64,000 bases of DNA from the NCBI RefSeq assembly GCF_010095445.2, contig NZ_WFGV02000011.1, positions 1 through 64,000 on the forward strand, written 5' to 3'. The DNA is from Pseudomonas sp. TNT3. Lineage in GTDB: Bacteria > Pseudomonadota > Gammaproteobacteria > Pseudomonadales > Pseudomonadaceae. The position numbers and the translations under genes were made by a program. Shown here piece after piece: positions 19,125 to 26,760 of the stretch; position 1 is the stretch's first letter; every line of letters begins with the position of its first letter. The notes under the pieces were generated by a model. That model searched no databases and was not told where the DNA came from. It saw nothing but the letters and a program-made list of their open reading frames with translations.

Positions 19125-19763
19125 TTAAGTGGCGTCGACTGCGGGCGTCTGACGCTGGCGGACGTAATCCAGAAAACCTTCCATATCACTGCTGCAGAGC
19201 AGGCGAGAGGCGGTTTTGACCTCTTCCATCGGCCAGTCCCACCAGGCGGACGCCAACAGTTCATTGCGCACATCTTCCTCGAACCGCCAGCGAATGTGGC
19301 GGCAAGGGTTGCCGCCGACAATGGCATAGGGTTCGACGTCACGCGTGACGACAGCACCCGCCGCGACCACCGCGCCGTGGCCGATCGTCACGCCGGACAG
19401 GATCATCACGTTGGCGCAGATCCAGCAATCGCTGCCAATCACCACATCGCCCTTGGTCGGGCTGCAACCTGGAATGTCCCGGGCTTCATCGATCATCAGG
19501 GGGAACGGGTAGGTGCTGACCCAGTCGGTACGGTGTCCGCCGCCCAGCAAAATTTGCACACCCTCGGCGATCGATGTGTAAGAGCCGACTTTCAGAATCG
19601 TGTCGTCACCGAACTCCATCACATTCGGAATACCGTAAGTGCCTACGCCGATTTGATACTTGGGATAGCGCAGGCGTATTTTTTCCGGAGCCCTTTGCAG
19701 TTTTTCCAGGCGCTTGAGATGTTTTCTGGTTTTTCGTTCTTTGAGTTTTTCGAGAAATTTCAT
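19125..19763 (-). CDS. CatB-related O-acetyltransferase (left-handed beta-helix)
   Basis: A 212-residue protein with a basic N-terminal region ([16 protein letters not shown]) followed by hexapeptide repeats, including [21 protein letters not shown] near residue 125 and the [13 protein letters not shown] terminal block of the CatB/xenobiotic acetyltransferase group. It is likely to O-acetylate a sugar, given the glycosyltransferase next to it. A TTG two codons upstream is an alternative start. Confidence 0.85.
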   Translation of the reverse strand: MKFLEKLKERKTRKHLKRLEKLQRAPEKIRLRYPKYQIGVGTYGIPNVMEFGDDTILKVGSYTSIAEGVQILLGGGHRTDWVSTYPFPLMIDEARDIPGCSPTKGDVVIGSDCWICANVMILSGVTIGHGAVVAAGAVVTRDVEPYAIVGGNPCRHIRWRFEEDVRNELLASAWWDWPMEEVKTASRLLCSSDMEGFLDYVRQRQTPAVDAT

Positions 19764-19809
19764 GGGCAATGCCTGGAAAGCGGAAGAAGTTTGGACGCGT
19801 GAATATCTG

Positions 19810-20703
19810 TCAGTGATGCAGCATCAAGCGTTTCAAACGTCTGAAGCTGGTTCGATTCAAATGTCGCCACGGAATGGAACGCAGCAGCTTCCAGGCTTCT
19901 TTCTTGTCTTCGATCACGGCGTATTTGAGGGCTTTGTTCACCAACTGCGTACGCCCGCTCTGATAGCCCGGATGGCTCAGGTACGGTGCGATGGCTTCAA
20001 GGTCCGCCTGCAGCAATACCTTGTACTTTCTCGACAGGTTGTTTGGGTGGCGGCGATAGCGGGTCACGCACACCGGCAGTTCATGGATCTCGAAACCCAG
20101 GCGTGCAATGCGCAAGGTCATCTGGAAGTCCTGTACGCGCAGGTTGGGCGCATAGAAGCCGGCATTGCGCATAGCACTCATGCGGTAGAGCGCAGTCGGG
20201 GCGCCGATCACCACGGCGCGACTGAGAATCTGATCGAAGGTGTAAACACGGATCTGATCGCGCTGTTGCTGCTTGAGGGTTTTGCCTTCGCTGTCCATAT
20301 AGATGATCAGCGCGCCGACGCAACCGACATTCGGGTGCTTGTCGAGGTACTCGGCGCGGACTTTCAAGGACTGCGGCAGCATGATGTCGTCCAGGTCGGG
20401 GGTCGACACGTACTCACCCTTGGCGTAGCGCAAACCATGGTTGAGCGCCGCACTCACACCCTGGTTAGCCTGGGTGTACAGCTGAAAGTCATAGGTGTTC
20501 TGCAATTGCTTGAGCATTGCGATGCTGTTGTCGCTGGACCCGTCGTCCACGATGATGACTTCGAAGTTCGGGTATTCCTGGCCGAAGATGCTCTTTATGG
20601 CTTCTTCCAGGTATTTTTCCGCGTTGTAACAAGGCGCCACGATGGAAATCAGGGGCGCTTGTATCTTGGAATGGTCCAGAGGGGCGATCACTTCAGTGCT
20701 CAT
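19810..20703 (-). CDS. Family 2 glycosyltransferase
   Basis: The 297-residue protein starts a GT-A domain with [18 protein letters not shown] and [13 protein letters not shown], then [11 protein letters not shown] near residue 108, which supplies the metal-binding acidic residues. There is no transmembrane segment. It probably adds one sugar to a surface glycan. It is 46 bases upstream of the acetyltransferase gene on the same strand. No other polysaccharide genes are nearby. The ATG at 20703 has only a weak ribosome-binding site. Confidence 0.9.
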   Translation of the reverse strand: MSTEVIAPLDHSKIQAPLISIVAPCYNAEKYLEEAIKSIFGQEYPNFEVIIVDDGSSDNSIAMLKQLQNTYDFQLYTQANQGVSAALNHGLRYAKGEYVSTPDLDDIMLPQSLKVRAEYLDKHPNVGCVGALIIYMDSEGKTLKQQQRDQIRVYTFDQILSRAVVIGAPTALYRMSAMRNAGFYAPNLRVQDFQMTLRIARLGFEIHELPVCVTRYRRHPNNLSRKYKVLLQADLEAIAPYLSHPGYQSGRTQLVNKALKYAVIEDKKEAWKLLRSIPWRHLNRTSFRRLKRLMLHH

Positions 20704-21036
20704 TGTTCTATGCAATACCGATGGCAATTGGCAAGGCAGGCGTTATGGCAAGTGCCTGACTGTGAAGAGGGGACGATGTTTCGGTCAATAGTTATAAGTC
20801 TACCGGCATGCTCGTTACATCGATAATGGTACGTAGGTCTCACGAACGATGCTGCATCCATTACAAGGTTTTACACGGCAAACAGCGAAAATTCCCGGAA
20901 ACCCGTCTCGATAGTGGCGCAAAGCTAGCATTTTACACGGGCGCCGAATCATTCCTTCGGCTGATTTGGCACTCGTGCAACGGCATTAGAGTGCTTGCTT
21001 TCAGCCACGACCGTGCAGTCAGGAAAAGGGATTCTT
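20704..21036. other. Divergent promoter region of the glycosyltransferase and acyl-CoA ligase
   Basis: A 333-base non-coding stretch. The sequence TTTTACACGG occurs twice, near 20869 and 20932, about 63 bases apart. No intact gene or strong hairpin is seen. It must hold the promoters of both flanking genes. Confidence 0.45.
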
Positions 21037-22719
21037 ATGTTGCAGACTCGCGTTATCCCCCCAGCCGAAGGCGCTTACCAATACCCGCTGCTGATCAAAC
21101 GGCTGCTGATGTCGGGTGCTCGCTACGAGAAGACCCGCGAGATCGTATACCGTGATCAGTTGCGTTACAGCTACCCAACCCTGATCGAAAGAGTTGCGCG
21201 GCTCGCCAATGTGCTGACGGAGGCCGGTGTTAAAGCGGGCGATACCGTGGCGGTGATGGACTGGGACAGCCATCGCTATCTGGAGTGCATGTTCGCCATC
21301 CCGATGATCGGTGCGGTGATCCACACCATTAACGTGCGCCTGTCACCGGAACAGATTCTATACACCATGAATCACGCCGAGGACCGATTCGTATTGGTCA
21401 ACAGCGAGTTTGTAGGGCTTTACAACGCGATTGCCGGTCACCTGACCACCGTCGATAAAACCCTGCTGCTGACCGATTTGCCGGAGAAAACCGCTGACCT
21501 GCCGAACCTTGTCGGTGAGTACGAGCAGCTATTGGCAGACGCGAGCCCGCAGTACGACTTCCAGGACTTTGACGAAAACTCGGTCGCCACCACGTTCTAT
21601 ACCACCGGTACCACCGGCAACCCCAAAGGCGTGTACTTCACCCACCGGCAACTGGTGCTGCACACCATGGGCGTGTCGACGATCATGGGCGCCATCGACA
21701 GCGTGCGTCTCTTGGGCACCAACGATGTGTACATGCCGATTACCCCGATGTTCCACGTTCACGCCTGGGGCTTGCCGTATGTCGCGACCATGCTCGGGCT
21801 GAAGCAGGTCTATCCCGGTCGCTATGACCCTGAGTACCTGGTGGAGCTGTGGCGCAAGGAAAAGGTTACCTTTTCCCACTGTGTGCCGACCATTCTGCAA
21901 ATGGTCCTCAATGCCAAGGCCGCGCAGAACACCGACTTCGGGGGCTGGAAAATCGTCATTGGTGGCAGCGCGCTGAACCGTGCCTTGTACGAAGCGGCCA
22001 AAGCCAAGGGCATCCAGCTGACCGCCGCCTATGGCATGTCGGAAACCGGTCCGCTGGTGTCGTGCGCTCACCTCAACGACGAGCTGATGGCGGGCTCGGA
22101 AGACGAACGCACCACTTATCGCATCAAGGCCGGTGTTCCAGGGCCCTTGGTGGAAGCGGCGATTGTCGACACTGACGGTAACTTCCTGCCCGCTGATGGC
22201 GAGACCCAAGGCGAACTGGTACTGCGCGCGCCGTGGCTCACCGAGGGCTATTTCAACGAACCGCAAAAGGGCAAAGAGCTGTGGGCTGGTGGCTGGCTGC
22301 ATACCGGTGACGTCGCGACCCTGGACAGCATGGGCGTGATCGACATTCGCGATCGCATCAAGGACGTGATCAAGACCGGTGGCGAATGGATTTCCTCCCT
22401 GGACCTCGAAGACCTGATCAGCCGCCACGTAGCGGTACGCGAAGTAGCAGTGGTTGGCATCGCCGATCCGCAGTGGGGCGAACGTCCTTTTGCGTTGCTG
22501 GTGATCCGCGAGGGCCACGTTATCGGGGCCAAGGAACTCAAGGAACACCTCAAGCCGTTCGTGGAACTGGGGCACCTGAGCAAGTGGGCCATCCCGAGCC
22601 AGATCGCCCTTGTTACTGAAATTCCCAAGACCAGCGTCGGCAAACTCGACAAGAAAAAAATTCGCATCGACATCACCGAGTGGCAAGCCAACAACAGCAC
22701 CTTCCTCTCGACGCTTTAA
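21037..22719 (+). CDS. Fatty-acid (medium/long-chain) CoA ligase
   Basis: A 560-residue acyl-adenylate-forming enzyme that would activate a carboxylic acid with ATP and CoA. The AMP-binding P-loop TTGTTGNPKG is at residues 189-198, AYGMSETGP is near residue 333, and the LHTGDVATLDSMGVIDIRDR and IPKTSVGKLDKKKIR motifs follow in the C-terminal part. The start follows AGGAAAAGGG. Gene order with DUF1302, DUF1329 and a LAL-type LuxR gene matches PA3924-PA3921 of P. aeruginosa as I recall it. The true substrate is unknown. Confidence 0.92.
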   Translation: MLQTRVIPPAEGAYQYPLLIKRLLMSGARYEKTREIVYRDQLRYSYPTLIERVARLANVLTEAGVKAGDTVAVMDWDSHRYLECMFAIPMIGAVIHTINVRLSPEQILYTMNHAEDRFVLVNSEFVGLYNAIAGHLTTVDKTLLLTDLPEKTADLPNLVGEYEQLLADASPQYDFQDFDENSVATTFYTTGTTGNPKGVYFTHRQLVLHTMGVSTIMGAIDSVRLLGTNDVYMPITPMFHVHAWGLPYVATMLGLKQVYPGRYDPEYLVELWRKEKVTFSHCVPTILQMVLNAKAAQNTDFGGWKIVIGGSALNRALYEAAKAKGIQLTAAYGMSETGPLVSCAHLNDELMAGSEDERTTYRIKAGVPGPLVEAAIVDTDGNFLPADGETQGELVLRAPWLTEGYFNEPQKGKELWAGGWLHTGDVATLDSMGVIDIRDRIKDVIKTGGEWISSLDLEDLISRHVAVREVAVVGIADPQWGERPFALLVIREGHVIGAKELKEHLKPFVELGHLSKWAIPSQIALVTEIPKTSVGKLDKKKIRIDITEWQANNSTFLSTL

Positions 22720-23054
22720 GCATTTCTGGCGTGCCCGAAAAGGCACGCCAGCCCCACCAAGCAAGCGCTTGGCTTGTGAAATCTGAATTTTCAGCCATTC
22801 TTCCCGTGCCGACAGTTGTCGGACTGGCGAAAGGACTGTTCCAGAGTGGCTGGCAGCTGCAAATCACACTTTAGAGGGATCAAGCTCTACTACCTGCTGG
22901 CTATAGTCCGCTCAAGGATTTTTAAGAACGGAGCACACGCACAAACGGGGCGATGCACCTTGGGATTGACTTCGGGACACCTTGGTTTCCGGTCATCCAC
23001 AACGTTTTTAAAAGTACTCACTGCCATAACAATAATGCACATGGAGTAGCGTCG
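22720..23054. other. Intergenic region before the DUF1302 gene
   Basis: A GAAA-type hairpin TGGCGTGCC/GGCACGCCA follows the ligase stop at about 22728-22751 without a T-run, so it is a weak terminator at best. A TGAAATCTGAATTTTCA inverted repeat lies near 22777, and TATAGT near 22902 could be a -10 element. The promoter of the DUF1302-DUF1329 pair is expected here. Confidence 0.45.
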
Positions 23055-24944
23055 ATGACATCAGTAAACCAGTTCTGGCGCCGGGCGAAATTGCCGCTGG
23101 CGGTCAGTCTTGCTTCTACGCTCGCCGGGCCCGCATTCGGCGTCAGTTTCAACATTGGTGAAATCGAAGGTCAGTTCGACTCTTCTCTCTCCCTGGGTAT
23201 GAGCGTCTCCACCCAGTCGCCGAACAAGAACCTCATTGGTGTCAACAACGGCGGTCACGGTCTGTCCCAGACCTCCGACGACGGTCACTTGAACTTCAAG
23301 AGCGGCCAGGCCTTCTCGAAGATCTTCAAAGGCATCCATGACCTTGAGCTGAAATACGGCGATACCGGTGTTTTCGTACGGGGCAAATACTGGTACGACT
23401 TCGCGCTGCAGAACGAAGACCTGGAGTTCAAGAACGTCAGCAACGACAACCGCAAGGAAGGCGCCAAGTCTTCCGGTGGCCAGATTCTCGACGCCTTCAT
23501 CTACCACAACTACGCCATTGCCGATCAGCCGGGTTCCGTCCGCCTGGGCAAGCAGGTCGTGAGCTGGGGTGAAAGTACGTTCATCGGTGGCGGTATCAAC
23601 TCGATCAACCCGATCGACGTTTCCGCATTCCGTCGTCCAGGTGCCGAGATCAAGGAAGGCCTGATCCCGGTCAACATGTTCTACGTCTCGCAGAGCCTCA
23701 CCGAAAACCTTTCGGGCGAAGCGTTCTACCAGCTGGAATGGGACCAGACCGTCGTCGACAACTGCGGCACGTTCTTCTCTCAGCCAGACATCGTTGCTGA
23801 CGGTTGCGACAACAACTTGCGCGTGCTGAACAAGCGTTCGCAGATTCCAGCCATCGCCCTGGGTCCATTGGCTGGCGCGGGTGTCGATGTCAACGATGAA
23901 GGGGTTCTGGTTCGTCGCGGTCCGGATCGCGATGCTCGGGACAGCGGCCAGTGGGGCGCGTCCTTGAAGTACATGTTCGACCCGCTGGACACCGAGTTCG
24001 GTGCCTACTTCATGAACTACCACAGCCGTGCGCCGATCTTCAGCGCCACGGGTGCGCCGCAGTCGGTCTACAACACGGCAGCGGGTCTGCCTGGGCCATT
24101 CGCCGCACTCGCACCACTGCTGGTGGCCGGCAACTCGCAATACTTCATCGAATACCCGGAAGACATTCGCCTCTACGGCCTGAGCTTCTCCACCACCCTG
24201 CCTACCGGTACGGCGTGGAGCGGTGAGATCAGCTACCGTCCGAACGCACCGGTGCAGCTCAACTCCACCGACATCCTGTTCGCCGGTGTTCGTCCTCTGG
24301 GCGGTGCGCTGACCAACGCTTCGCTGCTCTCGGCATCACCGGGTTCCGACCTGCACGGTTATCGCCGCAAGGAAGTGACCCAGTTCCAGACCACCCTGAC
24401 GCACTTCTTCGATCAGGTCATGGGCGCCAGCCGTCTGACCGTGGTCGGTGAAGTCGGCGTGACCCACGTCGGTGGCCTGGAAAGCACCTCCGATGTGCGT
24501 TACGGCCGTGATCCGGTCTACGGTCCAGGTGAGCTGCCAGCCACTGGCGGCGTCGATACCTGCGCCAACATCCTCAACGCCAGCACCATCAACGGTGCAG
24601 GTCCTGGTTCACCGCAGAACAACCGCAGCCGCAATTGCGACAACGAAGGCTTCACCACGGCAACCTCATGGGGCTACCGCGGTCGCGCCATCTGGGAATA
24701 CAACGACGTGTTTGCCGGTGTGAACCTCAAACCGAACGTGGCCTGGTCCCACGACGTAAGCGGTTACTCCCCAGGCCCTGGCGGCAACTTCGAGGAAGGT
24801 CGCAAAGCGGTCAGCCTGGGTGTCGATGCCGAGTACCAGAACACCTACACCGCGAGCCTGGCCTACACCAACTTCTTCGACGGCAAGTACACCACTGTGG
24901 ACGACCGCGACTTTGTTGCACTCAGCGTCGGCGTGAACTTCTAA
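23055..24944 (+). CDS. DUF1302-family outer-membrane-associated protein
   Basis: A 629-residue exported protein. The signal peptide covers about residues 1-29 (charged FWRRAKLP, hydrophobic stretch, GPAFG). The mature region is rich in Gly, Tyr and alternating polar-hydrophobic strands, as in beta-barrels, and ends in VALSVGVNF with a terminal Phe, a usual outer-membrane sorting signal. DUF1302 proteins travel with DUF1329 proteins in lipid, steroid and polyhydroxyalkanoate contexts. The frame is open upstream to 22953, but the ATG at 23055 follows GGAG and begins the signal peptide. Confidence 0.88.
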   Translation: MTSVNQFWRRAKLPLAVSLASTLAGPAFGVSFNIGEIEGQFDSSLSLGMSVSTQSPNKNLIGVNNGGHGLSQTSDDGHLNFKSGQAFSKIFKGIHDLELKYGDTGVFVRGKYWYDFALQNEDLEFKNVSNDNRKEGAKSSGGQILDAFIYHNYAIADQPGSVRLGKQVVSWGESTFIGGGINSINPIDVSAFRRPGAEIKEGLIPVNMFYVSQSLTENLSGEAFYQLEWDQTVVDNCGTFFSQPDIVADGCDNNLRVLNKRSQIPAIALGPLAGAGVDVNDEGVLVRRGPDRDARDSGQWGASLKYMFDPLDTEFGAYFMNYHSRAPIFSATGAPQSVYNTAAGLPGPFAALAPLLVAGNSQYFIEYPEDIRLYGLSFSTTLPTGTAWSGEISYRPNAPVQLNSTDILFAGVRPLGGALTNASLLSASPGSDLHGYRRKEVTQFQTTLTHFFDQVMGASRLTVVGEVGVTHVGGLESTSDVRYGRDPVYGPGELPATGGVDTCANILNASTINGAGPGSPQNNRSRNCDNEGFTTATSWGYRGRAIWEYNDVFAGVNLKPNVAWSHDVSGYSPGPGGNFEEGRKAVSLGVDAEYQNTYTASLAYTNFFDGKYTTVDDRDFVALSVGVNF

Positions 24945-24972
24945 GCACTGTATTTTCAGGACGAACACACAT

Positions 24973-26337
24973 ATGAAAATAACAAAGAGTCTGTTCCAAG
25001 CCGGTGTTCTGGGACTTTCGCTGTTGGCGACCAGTGTGATGGCCGCCGTCCCTGCCGCCGAAGCGGACAAGCTGGGCAAGAGCCTGACGCCAATGGGCGC
25101 TGAAATGGCGGGCAATGCCGACGGGTCGATCCCGGCCTGGAAGCCACTGCCGAAAAACGCGGGGACCGTGGACAGCAAAGGCTTCCTGTCCAACCCGTTC
25201 GCCAGTGAGAAACCGCTGTTCACCATCACGGCGAAGAACGTCGACCAGTACAAGGACAAGCTTGCTCCGGGCCAATACGCGATGTTCAAGCGTTACCCGG
25301 AAACCTTCATCATGCCGGTCTACACCTCCCATCGCGGCTCGACCGTGCCGGATGAAGTGTTCGCGTCCATCAAGAAAAACGCCACCAACACCAAGCTGGT
25401 ATCCGGCGGCAACGGTCTTGAAAACTTCGAGACCGCCGTGCCATTCCCGATTCCGAAGACCGGCGTCGAAGTCATCTGGAACCACATCACCCGGTATCGC
25501 GGCGGTAGCGTGACTCGCCTCGTTACCCAGGCGACGCCTCAGCCGAACGGCTCTTTCAGCCTGGTGTACTTCCAGGATCAGTTCGTGTTCCGCGACAAGA
25601 TGAAGGATTACGATCCAGCGAACCCGGGCAACATCCTGTTCTACTTCAAGCAGAAAGTGACCGCGCCGGCGCGTCTGGCCGGTGGCGTGCTGCTGGTACA
25701 CGAAACCCTCGACCAGGTTAAAGAACCGCGCTCGGCGTGGGTCTACAACGCCGGTCAGCGTCGTGTGCGTCGTGCGCCGCAAGTGTCCTATGACGGGCCG
25801 GGTACTGCTGCCGATGGCCTGCGTACCTCCGACAACCTCGACATGTTCAACGGTGCGCCGGATCGTTACGACTGGAAACTTGAAGGCAAGAAGGAGATGT
25901 ACATCGCCTCCGACAGCTACAAGATCGACTCGCCGACGCTCAAGTACGCCGACATCATCAAGGCTGGCCACATCAATCAGGACCTGACGCGTTACGAGTT
26001 GCGCCGGGTCTGGCATGTGGTCGCGACCCTGAAGGAAGGTCAGCGTCATATCTACGCCAAACGTGATTTCTACATCGACGAAGACACCTGGCAAGCAGCG
26101 GTCATCGATCACTACGACGGTCGCGGTCAGCTGTGGCGTGTGGCCGAGGCGCATGCCGAGGACTACTACGACAAGCAAGTGCCGTGGTACGCCCTGGAAG
26201 TGCTGTATGACCTGCAATCGGGCCGTTACCTGGCACTGGGCATGAAGAACGAAGAAAAATCGGCATATGACTTCGGTTTCACCGCCACCACCAGCGACTT
26301 CACGCCAGCCGCATTGCGTCAGGACGGTGTTCGCTAA
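24973..26337 (+). CDS. DUF1329-family periplasmic/outer-membrane protein
   Basis: The 454-residue protein has a signal peptide ending near residue 24 (SVMAA) and the DUF1329 pattern in which residues after AGNADGSIPAWKP continue into a LolB/LolA-like beta fold. The C-terminal region includes YIDEDTWQAAVIDHYDGRGQ. It starts 28 bases after the DUF1302 gene, so the pair is an operon. A lipid or hydrophobic-substrate handling role at the outer membrane is plausible but unproved. Confidence 0.9.
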   Translation: MKITKSLFQAGVLGLSLLATSVMAAVPAAEADKLGKSLTPMGAEMAGNADGSIPAWKPLPKNAGTVDSKGFLSNPFASEKPLFTITAKNVDQYKDKLAPGQYAMFKRYPETFIMPVYTSHRGSTVPDEVFASIKKNATNTKLVSGGNGLENFETAVPFPIPKTGVEVIWNHITRYRGGSVTRLVTQATPQPNGSFSLVYFQDQFVFRDKMKDYDPANPGNILFYFKQKVTAPARLAGGVLLVHETLDQVKEPRSAWVYNAGQRRVRRAPQVSYDGPGTAADGLRTSDNLDMFNGAPDRYDWKLEGKKEMYIASDSYKIDSPTLKYADIIKAGHINQDLTRYELRRVWHVVATLKEGQRHIYAKRDFYIDEDTWQAAVIDHYDGRGQLWRVAEAHAEDYYDKQVPWYALEVLYDLQSGRYLALGMKNEEKSAYDFGFTATTSDFTPAALRQDGVR

Positions 26338-26364
26338 GGACTGAGCAGAGGCTGCACCCTCTAG

Positions 26365-26397
26365 AAACGCCCCGACTGGTTCGGGGCGTTTTTTTTT
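26365..26397 (+). terminator. Intrinsic terminator after the DUF1329 gene
   Basis: AAACGCCCCGA, a short loop, and TCGGGGCGTTT followed by a run of nine T. It ends the DUF1302-DUF1329 transcript and separates it from the LuxR gene. Confidence 0.93.
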
Positions 26398-26420
26398 GTG
26401 TGTTCATTAAGGTAATGCTG

Positions 26421-26516
26421 CCAATGCCAATGCCGATGCCGATGCCAATGCCAATGCCAATGCCAATGCCAATGCCGATGCCAATGCCGATGCCAATGCC
26501 AATGCCAATGCCAATG
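26421..26516. repeat. Hexanucleotide array, 16 copies of CCRATG
   Basis: Sixteen perfect-phase hexamers, twelve CCAATG and four CCGATG, in one uninterrupted run. The only variation is A/G at the third base. It lies in the 423-base gap between the DUF1329 terminator and the LuxR gene. An open frame reads through it as an Ala/Leu/Ser-type repeat on the minus strand, but there is no sign that it is translated. Confidence 0.95.
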
Positions 26517-26520
26517 CCGG

Positions 26521-26616
26521 TGTAGCAGCTGCCGAGCCTGCGAGGCTGCGTTCGACTGCGCAGCAGTCGCCGAATCTCAAATCGAACGCAGCCTCGCAGG
26601 CTCGGCAGCTGCTACA
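26521..26616. repeat. Perfect 35-bp inverted repeat (REP type)
   Basis: Left arm 26521-26555 starts TGTAGCAGCTGCCGAGCCTG and right arm 26582-26616 is its exact complement, with a 26-base loop that contains its own GACTGCGCAGCAGTC palindrome. It belongs to the same family as 6271-6405 and directly abuts the hexanucleotide array. Confidence 0.95.
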
Positions 26617-26760
26617 GGGGCAACGTGACTCCCCCACAGTCGAAACGCTTTGTAGCCTTTTTGTAGTCATTTGTTGCAATAACCTTCATTCCCTCTGCGT
26701 TTACCGCTAGTCTGCGGACATCTGCAATGCCGCCATCAGCAATTCAAACAAGAGCCGGCC

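Noticed and set aside
22845..22870. Sigma-54 promoter (TGGCTGGCAGCTGCA)
   Set aside because: The GG and GC doublets are 9 rather than 10 bases apart and the flanking consensus is poor.
26407..26679. 90-codon minus-strand open frame through the hexamer array
   Set aside because: It is an Ala/Leu/Ser repeat created by the hexamers and the REP element, with no start context; probably not translated.
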